From Phorcus lineatus (lineage: Eukaryota; Mollusca; Gastropoda; Trochida; Trochidae), in NCBI GenBank assembly GCA_921293015.1, contig OV121083.1:29008908-29072907 (forward strand): 64,000 nucleotides of DNA, in the 5' to 3' direction. The translations under genes were made by a program, and so were the position numbers. Shown here piece by piece: positions 44,969 through 55,399 of this stretch. The notes beneath the pieces were generated by a model. It did no database searches and had not been told where the DNA came from. It worked only from the letters and a program-made list of their open reading frames with translations. The first letter of the stretch is position 1. Each line of letters opens with the position of its first letter.

Positions 44969-46672
44969 AAGACATGTGATTCAACAGGTTGAATCTGGTA
45001 AATGGTATGGCAGACAAATAAGGCAAAATATCGTATAAAAACGACAATCGTCCAGGCTCATCCAATCTAGACACAGTGTCCGCAACAGTATTAGATTCCC
45101 CTTTTAAGTGCACCGCTACTAATTCAATGTTATTCAAAGCTTTAATCCAAAATAACTGGCGAACATATTTCATGGCTGCTTGACTAAGAACCGTCCCCTT
45201 ATTTACTGCAGTCATACATGTCACATTGTCTGTCCGCACCAAGATTTTCCTGTTTCGAAACGGGAGCCTCCAGCACTTAAGTGCTAGTACCACAGCTACA
45301 AGTTCTTTAGTGTTAATGTGATCGTCCACCACCTGTGGCATATCAATTTTCCAATTCCAGTAAGCAAAATCACCTTCCACATAAGCACCAGCACCATTAT
45401 CACAAGTGTCGGTATACAAGCACATAGACGGTGCACTTGGGGCGAAACTGACCGTTCCATTAAAAGCGCACATAAAATCACTCCACCAGACAACATCAGC
45501 CTTGCAATCGGCATCAAGTTTAACCTTGTGATTGCTCCCTTTTAAGACAGCTTTCACGTCGAACAGCCTCCTAAGGAAGGTCCGACCCCCCTGAACGACT
45601 TGTGCTGCCCAGCACAACTTGCCTACAAGTGTCTCAAGCTGTCTTTTGCTGACTCTAGTCATCGCTTTAAACTCCAACAATTGTTTCAGTAGTTCATTAC
45701 ATTTGCTTCCAGGTAATGAAAACGTTAACAGAACTGTATTGATTTCTATACCTAAAAACACAATGCTCTGACTGGGGCCGTCAACTTTACCCCAGTTGAT
45801 ATCAAACCCCAGATATCGCAAAACCAATACCAGCATATGCATATCATTAACACATTGCTTCCTGTCCCTTGATATGATTAATAAATCATCAAGATATATG
45901 CAATAACACATATATTAAAACATTCCAACATAATTGCACACACAGCTCTCGTCAAGCACTGGAAAATACTCGGATTCTTAGATGCCCCGAAAGGTAGACG
46001 AGTATCTACCATATAAGACACCGATTATTCTCCTTCAAATGTCCAACTCACACCAGTCAAATCATAATTTGAAGGATGGACTGCCACAGATCTATATGCA
46101 TTTTTAAGATCTACTTTCGCCAAGTAATCGCCTTGCTGAATATGCTGCTTTGCCACTTGCAAATCCATATATGAACATTCACAGTCTGACATATATACAT
46201 TTAGTCCCTTCCCTTCAGGCAGGCTGGCGTCATGTATGACCCTAATCTTATTTGTATCTTTAGGCACCGCACCAAGAGCACTCACAATCTTTGGACAATT
46301 TGATACTAATCTATAGTTCAGTTCAGTTTTTAACTGCTTTTCTACTAACATCCTATCTGCAATTGCTGATCTGTGATTTTGGGTAAAGGCCGTTTTTACA
46401 CTATCAATAACATCTTTTTCCACCATATAAAAACCATCCTTAACACCATTTAATATATACTGCCTATCTTTATAGTTCTCTGGCAAAAGGCTGACCCACG
46501 CATCATAGTTCAGACTTTTGGCTGTGGAGTGTTCAGAATTAATCAGTTTTTTGCTCGTGGCATGGTCTGCACACCCGTGGGCATTGTACCGCTTCCCTGG
46601 TAATACCCTGTATTGCAGGGTGGGCTGAAAGTATGGTTGCTTGACGGATGGGACCCTCTGCACAGAGAGCAC
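44922..46672 (-). pseudogene. Reverse transcriptase-RNase H of the Ngaro/PAT-type element (broken)
   Basis: The first part (46,672 to 46,025) carries the RT fingers and palm: LNYRLVSNCPKIVSALGAVP, IRVIHDASLPEGKGLNVYMS, YLAKVDLKNAYRSVAVHPSN. A stop follows FEGE, and a frameshift occurs in the LPFGASKNPSIFQ region. The second part (45,911 to 44,922) has CIYLDDLLIIS, the YxDD active site. RNase H follows, with YTDTCDNGAGAYV, HINTKELVAVVLALKCW and VRTDN. This part overlaps the start of the recombinase by about 45 bp in another frame. Confidence 0.85.
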
Positions 46673-47590
46673 ACATGGACTAACTTGCAGTCAGAGAGGT
46701 GGCACGAAAATGCACTGTTGAAGCGTCTACATATTTCCCTTCCATCAGCTGTAAACGGGCCCGGTGGACCTCTTGACATCCATAGCCTCTGTTCGACTGT
46801 ACTCGCCACCCCCTCGCGTTACCTTGTCTCTGCATGACAAAAGGTGCGTCTCTCTGCTCGACATTTAGATGTTTATGGTACTGATCATCTTTTCTTAGCA
46901 ACTGATGTTCCCGGAGAAGTTGATTCGGAGTTCCCCATCGAAATTGTTCCTTCGCCTGGCTGTCCCTATATTCCTTGTCATATAACAAAGCTGACGTCCA
47001 AACATTTCTATTTGCTAGTCTAAAAACGTCCTGCATGTAGCGATGATAGTCTACCACTGTTTGCGTCGAGGCCCCCTCTTGAATCATCACATCTTAATAT
47101 TCCCAGACTAGCATATCCCCACATTTCCATACTGATACCGCTAAGCGGAGGCTTATTATTGCCCAACTTAAGCTTGCCATTGTAGAATTGCAAATCACAG
47201 TTCCTATTTACATCGAGAGTGTTCATCCAAATGAAATCTGTTATCTGACGGGCATTACCTTCATCAGCGACATTTGGAGTAACCTCCCTGCATGTCGTCA
47301 AGGTCACCTCTAACTTTCCTTATTTCTGCTTTCAGCGATTCTTTTTGCTTCTCAAGTTTAAGTGCCCTCAATTCTGTCTCTAAAGTTGAACATTCATCTT
47401 CAACTGACCGTAGCTGATTATAGTCCCTGCTGCTAGGTGTGGTAAACGATGGGTCTCCAAACGGCGAGTTGACTTCTCGATCACCTATGCCGCGCAGTCC
47501 ACTTCCGCCTGACTCACGTTTCTGAGGCCTCGAAACCTCCAGGGCTTCGCCCATCTTCTTCCCCGCACCTTCACGTTTACTTCTATCCAT
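46543..47590 (-). pseudogene. gag-like ORF of the Ngaro/PAT-type element (frameshifted)
   Basis: It starts at 47,590 (MDRSKREGAGKKMGEALEV), with a coiled-coil ECSTLETELRALKLEKQKES. It continues through three overlapping frames (47,307, 47,090 and 46,809 down to 46,543) with CRRFNSAFSCHLSDCKLVHV and then CSLCRGSHPSSNH, a zinc-knuckle-like Cys/His cluster typical of the gag C-terminus in Ngaro/DIRS elements. At least three frameshifts. Confidence 0.7.
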
Positions 47591-47632
47591 TATTTTAGAA
47601 TACCCGCCCTTCTTTAAATGATTTTTCTTGAC

Positions 47633-47780
47633 TTAATTTGCTGAGCACGTCAAAAAATTATGCTGCCGCCATATTGCAAATTCAAATCAGCGCAGTTAAA
47701 GGGAGGTAACTCTGCGACCTCAAAAAAATACAATATTCCTTTAACTAGTTAAACTCGAATTTAACATATCAATTTCCTAT
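47633..47780 (-). repeat. Repeat A1 of the Ngaro/PAT-type element (5' end)
   Basis: CTTAATTTGCTGAGCACGTC through AACTAGTTAAACTCGAATTT. Direct copy of A2, lying upstream of the gag start. Confidence 0.85.
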
Positions 47781-47811
47781 CATAATGGAAGGAAACCAGC
47801 ATGAACGAAAC

Positions 47812-48200
47812 AAACACGTCAACATCGGTGAAAAACGGTAATAACAGAGATTTTTTGTCCCTAACGGAAGCAACATCGTCCCACTTTCGAAGGAACATCG
47901 GTAGACTTCGGAAGTAACATCGGTAATATCCGTGAATTCTCAGTCGACAGCGGAAGCAAACGCATCTAAACAAAATTTGGATTGAGCAGTCTCTAGCTTC
48001 GGTGGGTGTTGTTTTTTATGTTTAATGTGCGATTTCTAATTGTATTTAGTTGTACATGCTTGCATTGAAAGCGTAATTGGACAAGGAAACGATGGGGTTG
48101 TAGAGTTTTGTTATGAAAATTAGTTGTTACGTTGTTATCTGCATAGAGTCCGGGTTTGTTTACATGAGTCAGATGAAGCTGTATCGCTAATGCTATCACT
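47812..48200 (-). repeat. Left arm of a ~380-bp inverted repeat flanking a LINE
   Basis: Complementary to 51,216-51,590 with about 90 percent identity by eye and one ~18-bp indel. Shared blocks include CTACAACCCCATCGTTTCCT, TTCAATGCAAGCATGTACAA, GCGTTTGCTTCCGCTGTCGA and TCGAAAGTGGGACGATGTTG. Both arms have partly open frames, but no protein family is recognised. Confidence 0.85.
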
Positions 48201-48579
48201 GACCCGCATTGGATAAGTATAAAAAACCATCTGATACAGCATGAGGTTATATGTATTTGGAATGTAAATATACCAGACTAATTAATTTGATATCTTATAG
48301 CAAAATGATTAATGAAACGCAATCCTCAAGAATCTAAATTACCGACTTCGATCATTACGATCATTGAATTGGCGAACTGCCACTAACTTGTGAAATAATA
48401 AACAAGTGGTTGCAAAGTCATTTCGAGATCAAATCAAATATGGTACCTAACAAGTGGAATATTTACATGGTCAAACGAAACATAGTTAAAGAAAAACAAC
48501 TGAAGGAGCACGATAACAAAACATGAAATACTTTGATATTGCTTGTACCAGTGTTGATTCTGCGGTAGATGTGGTCACT

Positions 48580-51105
48580 TGAGTACTGCAGGGTGTTGCT
48601 GTGTCGTGTGGTTTATTATCTCGTAGTGATAAGTTTAAAGGTGCATCAGTTGATAAGTGGTATGATAAGGAGTGTGAGGATATGAAGGTTGGTAAGTTCA
48701 AGATGCTAGACGAGTTCAGGCTGTCTGGCAACAAGGCTCTTCTGTCGGAATATTGTAAACTCAGGAATAGTTATAGATCATTATGCCAGAGGAAGCGGGA
48801 ACAGTATGAGGATTCTTGTATTCAGCATCTGGTAGATAGTAGTAGAGATAGTAAGTCATTCCGGGGGAATCTTGGTAATTTAGCTAATAGAGTTAAAGTA
48901 GAAAGTTCAAGGATAAGTTCTGAAAGTTGGTTTCATTATTTCAAGAGGGTTTTCAATTTAACGGATGTATGTTTAGACAGTGATATTATTTCACATGCCG
49001 AAGGTGTTTTGAATAATCACGATGGAGATATTTGTGATAGTTGTAATGATGATGATGTCAACAATGTATTAAATTCTGATATTACAAGGGAAGAGATTGA
49101 AGCAGCTATAAAAGATCTCAAGCTCGGTAAAGCTGCAGGTCCTGATGGTGTTTTAGCGGAGATGATCAAAAGTTGTGGTGGTCTTCTGCTTCCGTATTTA
49201 CTCATTTTGTTTAATAACATTCTATCAACAGGTAGTTTTCCTACTGAATGGTGTAAAGGTATAATTGTTCCACTCCATAAGAAAGGGTGTTGTGATTGTT
49301 TTGATAATTATCGAGGTATATCACTGATGGATTCTTTTGGATAGATTTTCTGTTATATTGTTAATCAATGTTTACAGCAGTTTGCTGATTTGTATAATAG
49401 TATCCCAGAGTCTCAGGCGGGTTTCAGAAAGGGATATTGTACTATGGATAATGTCTTAACTTTACAGTGTCTTGTGCAAAAATATTTATCTAAAAGTGGT
49501 GGTAGATTTTACTGTCGGTATGTAGATTTTAAAAAGGCTTTTGATTCGGTTAATAGAAATTTGCTACGGTTTTCAGTTATGAAAAAAGGTGTACATGGGA
49601 AGTTATTGTCAGTTTTACAAAATATGTATTGGAAAATTAAAGCATCTGTAAGAATATCTGGCACTACTATCACAGAGTATTTTGATTATTTAAGCGGAGT
49701 TCGACAAGGATGTGTACTCAGTCCGTTTTTATTCTCAATGTTTATATCAGAATTTCAAATTATGTTAGAATCTTCTGAGGTCAGAGGTATAATTATCGGT
49801 GAAGAATATTTAGAGTTGTTATTACTGTTGTACGCTGATGACTTATGTATTTTTGATGATAGTGTGGTTGGTTTGCAGAGAAAAGTTGACATCTTATGTA
49901 ATTTTTGTCAATTTGGACAAGACTGAGATTTTTATTTTTAGAAATTATGGCTACCTTCGTAATTACGAAAAATGGTTTTTTAATGGTGTACAATTAAAAA
50001 CAGCAACACACTATAATTATCTTGGTATCATGTTTTCTACATGGTTATCTTGGAGTGTTTGTACTAAGACGCTTGTTGCAAAGGCCAGTAAAGCTTTGTT
50101 ACTTACTAAACAATTCCAGTATAAATTAAATTCAAAAATATTCCTGTCAATATATTATTTAAACTTTTTGATTGTAAGATTAAACCAATTTTGTTGTACG
50201 GAGCAGAAGTATGGGGATATCAAGAAAGAAATGTTGATAAATTCCATAATAACTTTTGTAAATTTGTTTTTGGTGTGGGTAAGCATGTTTCAAGTAATGC
50301 AGCGTTAGCTGAGTGTGGTAGATATAGTATGAATGTGGATTATTATCTTAAATGTATTACATTTTGGTGTAAATTGTTAAGAATGTCAAATGATCGTTAC
50401 CCTAAACAAACTTATAACTATATGCTTAAATTAGATTCTGTTGGTAGGGTTACTTGGGCCTCAGGAATATGTACTCTTTTAAACAATTATGGATTTAGTT
50501 ATGTTTAGATTGTACAGGACATTGGCAATGTATCATTATTCTTCTCATCTTTTAAGCAGAGGTTAGTTGATTGCTCCAAACAAGATATAAGTAGCAATAT
50601 TATGAATTCTTCCAGACTCAATAATTTCAAAAGTATAATGTTATCCTTTCCCATTGATCATTGCATATTAGGAATAAATGTTAGAGACCTAAGGAGATAT
50701 CTATGCCTACTCAGATTCAATGCGTTGCCATTAAGATGTAACACTAGATGGAAAGAAACTGTTAATTCTGATGTTGTTTGTAAGATGTGTAATAGCGGTA
50801 GTATTGAAAATGAAGTCCACTTCTTGTTTGAATGTAATAGATATGTTATACTTAGAAATAATTATCTACCTGTATGGAATGAACTAACGAACAATTGTAA
50901 ATTGATCAAGCTATTAATGTGTAATGATATTGTTCTCCTAATGAATTGTGCTGAATTTATTAAATTGTCTCTTAAGTGTCGATATGTAACAAATTGAAAC
51001 TTAAGATGTCTGTATGTTGCAATATAAAATGTATAAATGTTATTTACTTTTGTTCATGGGCCAATGGCCTACAAAACCGAAATAAACTTTCTTTCTTTCT
51101 GTACC
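48580..51105 (+). mobile_element. Non-LTR retrotransposon (LINE), 5'-truncated and decayed
   Basis: The ORF2 RT palm is readable in pieces. 48,600-49,344 has LGKAAGPDGVLAEMIKS and IIVPLHKKG, then NYRGISLMDSFG followed by a stop. 49,348-49,924 has SQAGFRKGYCTMDNVLTL, RYVDFKKAFDSVNRN, GVRQGCVLSPFLFSMFISEF and LLYADDLCIFD. Frameshifts come near 49,905 (then KTEIFIFRNYG) and near 50,160 (then ILLYGAEVWGYQ). The C-terminal domain ends at 50,997 with CKMC and HFLFECNRYVILRNN. No endonuclease domain remains. The 3' end is a TTTC microsatellite tail at about 51,085-51,103. The clade is not assigned. The 48,201-48,580 flank shows nothing recognisable. Confidence 0.85.
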
Positions 51106-51215
51106 AAAATGAAAGTTAGATTACACATGATACATAACATACACATAAAATTCACATAAATAATTCCAAAATTAATTAAAAAAATAACAACAATATAAAA
51201 TTACAAGCGCGATTT

Positions 51216-51590
51216 AGTGATAGCGTTAGCGATACGGCTTCGTCTGACTGATGTAAACAAACCCGGACTCTATGCAATTTACGCCGTAACTACTCAATTT
51301 CATAACAAAACTCTACAACCCCATCGTTTCCTTGTCCAATTAGACTTTCAATGCAAGCATGTACAACTAAATGCAATTAAACATAAAAAACAACACCCAA
51401 CGAAGCTGGAGACTGCTCAATCCAAACTATTTTTAGATGCGTTTGCTTCCGCTGTCGACCGAGAATTCACGGATATTACCAATGTTCCTTCCGAAGTCTA
51501 CTGATGTTCCTTCGAAAGTGGGACGATGTTGCTTCCATAAGGGACAAAAAGTCTCTGTTATTACCGGGTTTCACCGATGTTGACGTGTTT
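51216..51590 (+). repeat. Right arm of the ~380-bp inverted repeat
   Basis: Inverse of 47,812-48,200. The open frames here (95 residues at 51,217; 79 residues at 51,504, extending past the arm) have no recognised domain and overlap each other, so I do not call genes. Confidence 0.85.
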
Positions 51591-51836
51591 GCCACCAGCT
51601 TTTTCGACACAAATGCATATTTAGATGTAAAAAACAACCGCACATCAGTTCATAAAGCTGCAATCACCAACTGTGTAATAGGAAAGATTGACATTGATAC
51701 TGTCAAGTCAGGGGCATCACCAATATTCAACCTCGAGGAATAAGATAAACTTGTCAATCATGTCACGTATATGGCATCTATTTGAAAGGGTATAGCAGGA
51801 GAGAGCTTATCCAACTCGATTCTGACTTTGCATGTC

Positions 51837-53411
51837 ATTTGGGGTAACGTGACAACGCTCATCCCTTGTCTGTCAAGTGGCGTTATCGAGTTCGCAGAAT
51901 CAGAAGGCCACCCAGGAGATTTTGAACATTCTTCTCAGGCTGGGTTGGGTGATAAATATGAAGAAATCAGACCTCACCCCCACCCAGGACTTGGTGTTCT
52001 TGGGGGCTCTGTTCAACATGGTGAGGGGATTGGTCTCACTGGCCCCAGACCGCATGACCTAGGTGAATCCGACCACACAGCAGTTCTTACAGTTGCCCAC
52101 ACACTCCGCCCGGACGTGGCTCCAGATGCTGGGGAACATGGCGGCAACAGTGGACGTGGTCTGGAGGGCTCGTTTGAGGATGAGGCTGGTCCAGCAGGCG
52201 TTCACAGGGCTGTGATCTCATTCCAAGAGCCTGGAGGAATCGGTGACCATACCGGAGTGGCTTTCCACTCATCTGGAATGGTGGCTGGTGGAGGCCAACC
52301 TCATAAGGGGTCTACCGCTGGTGACTCTGCTGCCGACAGTAACAGTTTAGACAGACGCTTCCATCTCAGGTTAGGTTGGGGGGGTCCTGAGGGACAAGTC
52401 CAGGAAGCATAACAATGTGCTGGAACTGAGGGCAGTGAGGAGGGTCTTCAACCGCTTCTTTCACCTGGTAAGGGGTCAGGTAGTGCGTCTGGAAATGGAC
52501 AATCAGACTGCTATGACGTATATTGCAAAGCAGGGCGGAAGGTCCCCAGCTCTCCTCCAGGAGGCATGGCAGTTCCTGCTCTGGTGCGAATGGTATGACG
52601 TACGGGCAATGCCGGTGTACCTCCTGGGAGTTGACAATGTCCGAGCAGACGCTCCACCGGGAGATCTTCGTTCTTATCTCCCAGTTGTACGGGTCGTTCC
52701 AGGTGGACCTGTTTGCGTCCGGAATGACGAATCAGACAACGGTGTTCTGCTCCAGGACACCAGACCCAAACGCCCTGGCATCAGACGCCTTCACGATAGA
52801 CTGGACCGGCAACCTCCTGTACTGTTACCATGTCTGCCGGACTTTCTGACGCGGGAAGGGGCGCCACACCCGAATCCCAGGATTCAGTGGTTGGCCTGGC
52901 CTCTGCGATGTCTTCTGTTCCCGAGCTGACTGTCTTTCACAAGGACAGAGTCAGCATTAGACTGCCTGACTCGTAACCGCCGAAGGTGGATCATTCGTTC
53001 ATCGTAACTGCCCCGATAGAGCTGCCAGCAATGTTGCAACCAGCGGCTTCAGGGGCGAGGTCGGCGCAACCCCACAGTCATCTTAGATGTGCGTCGCATC
53101 CTCAAACTATACATCAAAAGAACAAGAGAAATCCGTAAGGATAAACAGTTGTTTTGCTGCTATGGCGGGGCTAGGCCCGGCCTGCCAGCCTCGAAACAGA
53201 CCATCTCTAGGGACTACAGCTCCCAGAGGGTTTGAAAGCTCATTCGGTTAGGGCGGTGGCAACCTCTAAGGCTTATGCTGCGGCCCTGCCCATTGAAGAG
53301 ATCTGCTCCGCCGCCATTTGGAGCCGGCCTAGCACGTTCATCAGACGTGCTCGGTTTGGCAAGTCTTTTCTCTCCAGTGGGCAGAGTCATACACCCTCTA
53401 GCTGGTAGAGC
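51837..53411 (+). pseudogene. DIRS1-like retroelement relic (RT C-terminus, RNase H, tyrosine recombinase)
   Basis: Multiple frames encode, in order: QDLVFLGALFNMVRGLVSLA (RT thumb side); TDAS and VLELRAVRRVFNRFFHLVRG, then VVRLEMDNQTAMTYIAKQGG (RNase H); FQVDLFASGMTNQTTVFCSR and PDPNALASDAFTIDWTGN, typical of DIRS1 elements; and finally KAHSVRAVATSKAYAAALPI and EEICSAAIWSRPSTFIRRAR, the recombinase His-x-x-Arg region, to a stop at 53,411. It is full of stops and frameshifts. It belongs to a different DIRS lineage from the element at 43.2-47.8 kb. Confidence 0.85.
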
Positions 53412-53699
53412 TTTCGGGTTACGTTTTTAATGGGTAGTTGTTGTAATAATGTACTAACTTCAAACAATATTGCACCTTGTTGGCCCTGGCGGCAGACACC
53501 CAGAGGGTGTTGTCCTCATGGGTATTGTAACTAGTTCCTTCTTTCAAAAAAAAGAGGGGGGTTGGGTGGGGGGGTGTTTTGAGCTAAATGTCACGTTTCA
53601 GGCTATTTTAGCCGTTATTAGTAGGTCGCAAGGGTCAGCGCCCCGGGAGCGGTTCCTACGACGTTAAAAGTCACTTGACCTGGTGAGTGTACTTACACT

Positions 53700-54150
53700 T
53701 TCTTCCTTTGTAAGGGTTTTTGATGCTGCAGACAGAATGCCACTGCCAGAGAATATTCTCTGGGAGTCTCTTTTATGAAGTAGTACCCCAAGGAGGATCC
53801 CTTCCTGAAAAAGAATCGAACAAACCTGCAGAGGTTTCTTATTCTTTGAAGGGAATCCTTCTTGGGGTACGGCCACCCACCTCCCCTTATTCTGTCTACT
53901 TTGCTAGATTGGTGAGAATAAAGTTTCGGCCGTTGGTGCTATGGCAACCACTAGGGTTTGGGGCCCTGTTCGGTTGGTGATATATGAGAAAACACGTTTT
54001 TATTTGTTTTTTGTGTGTATATTTTGTATTCAAATATAGTCACAACCTGTCATATAGCAAAAATAAACAGATTTTATGCAGTAGTATCCCAAAAAGGGTC
54101 CCCTTAAAAAAATCAGAAACCTCTGCAGGTTTGTTCGAATTTCTGTCTTG
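53700..54150. repeat. Inverted repeats downstream of the DIRS1-like relic
   Basis: 53,783-53,804 and 53,848-53,870 are complementary (GTACCCCAAGGAGGATCCCT versus AGGGAATCCTTCTTGGGGTA). 54,081-54,142 is an inverse copy of about 53,811-53,870. This might be terminal or internal complementary sequence of the DIRS element, which characteristically has such regions, or a separate fold-back. Confidence 0.6.
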
Positions 54151-54429
54151 TACCGCTGACTAAACTATACTTTCTTTTGCTTTAAACGTTGAAATAAAAA
54201 TCATATTTATAATTCATAAATTAAAGAATAACACTGACAAGATCGGCCGCCATTTTGGCATATGCTATCTTGTAAGCCATATTTAAGGCATACAAAAAGG
54301 GTACTCGTCGAGATATATATATATGTTACCATGTGACCGAAAGTTTGATGTGGACAATTATAATGTGTGGGAGTTAAATATCAAACAAGAACTAAGTTCA
54401 CCTGGACACATGTTATGTTATTCTCTCCC

Positions 54430-54720
54430 CACAGGTGTAGCTCCGTCATTATGTCTCTCCCCCCCCCCCCCGAAGGGAACAGTTTGGATTTTGTCATTTT
54501 GAAGGGTAGGGTTAGTTTCCGGAGCATAACTTTGAAACTACATGACCAATCTTCACCAAATTTGTTGTGCACCCTCTTCATATCATGCAGATGTGCCTTT
54601 TGGGGGTTTCAACTTCTTCTATCTATTATATTATTTTTGATTCCATGTCAACAGTTTGGACTTTGTCATTTTGAAGGGAAGGGTTAGTTTCCGGAGCATA
54701 TCTGTGAAACAACTGGAGCA
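54430..54720. repeat. Tandem ~180-bp duplication
   Basis: ACAGTTTGGATTTTGTCATT, then TTGAAGGGTAGGGTTAGTTT and CCGGAGCATA at 54,480 recur almost unchanged at 54,651. A run of 12 C follows TATGTCTCT at about 54,462. Confidence 0.7.
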
Positions 54721-54859
54721 CATTGTTATTATTGGAGTTCATTGATTTTTCCCATTTTCATGGCTCAATTCGGCTTCTATAGCTATGCTGAAATGGTGTA
54801 TGGAGGAGACATCTGTTTTTACGAGTAAAAACACTTCTCGTAAAAACACTTTCTGGTTA

Positions 54860-55290
54860 ATTCCTATACAACCTCTGTTTAAATACGATCTAGAAATATA
54901 GAACGATGATTGGATGCAGTCAAAGTTAGTAGTGCAATGAGCGACACCATTTCAAAAGTTTACATTAAAGCCTAAATTATTTCTGTACGCTTATCAAAAG
55001 CTAAACTTTATTGGAATATGTACCTTGCACTTCAAGCCTTCTTTACAGAACACATACACATCATTATGCGACTGCCTCATTGCATAGGCCTATGTGTCAA
55101 CAAATATGTTATTCACTCAAAATTTTGGTGTTTTTATTGGCTGAAATATTGCCAGGTAATTTAAGTTGCAATACTAGTATTGCGCTGGTAGGGGAAGTGG
55201 TTAGAAGCCCAAGAAACATACAACAAACGTTACATAAAATGTTGTATTGGTATTTATGTCGCAGCTACCTCTGTTTGGAGAGAATGATGA
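54860..55290 (-). mobile_element. Reverse-oriented relative of the MITE at 34,462-34,967
   Basis: Left: TTAATTCCTATACAACCTCT. Right: GCTACCTCTGTTTGGAGAGA. Interior: TTGCGCTGGTAGGGGAAGTG, ATTGGCTGAAATATTG, GCATAGGCCTATGTG and GCTTATCAAAAGCTAAACTT. All are complementary to the 34.5-34.9 kb element. Diverged. Short CATATCAAACTG-GGACACATG duplications follow at 55,290-55,390. Confidence 0.65.
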
Positions 55291-55399
55291 TATATCTGCA
55301 TATCAAACTGCGGACACATGGTAAAGTTCGAGTTTGATATTTCACTCGGACACATGATATATCTCCATATCAAACTGGCAGACACATGGTAACTTATAA

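Larger units (their letters stand above)
43213..47780 (-). mobile_element. DIRS-order retrotransposon, Ngaro/PAT type, with split direct repeats
   Basis: Read on the minus strand the order is A1 (47,780-47,633), gag, RT-RNase H, tyrosine recombinase, B1 (43,898-43,706), A2 (43,704-43,556), a 150-bp spacer, and B2 (43,404-43,213). This is the A1-ORFs-B1A2-B2 arrangement that defines Ngaro and PAT elements. A copies (~148 bp) and B copies (~192 bp) differ at only a few positions, so the insertion is fairly young, yet the ORFs carry stops and frameshifts. The spacer between A2 and B2 is unusual. No methyltransferase domain is seen. Confidence 0.9.

Noticed and set aside
46613..46837. Plus-strand ORFs opposite the Ngaro-type gag and RT (also 44,198-44,485, 44,790-45,038 and 45,318-45,545)
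   Set aside because: They are shadows of the minus-strand element proteins, which carry clear RT, RNase H and recombinase motifs.
48201..51215. LINE as the cause of the flanking inverted repeat
   Set aside because: LINEs lack terminal repeats and this copy has its own 3' TTTC tail inside the arms, so the arms are separate.
51828..52412. 194-residue Gly/His-rich ORF
   Set aside because: It is an out-of-frame reading of the DIRS1-like relic; the RT-like motifs are in the neighbouring frame.
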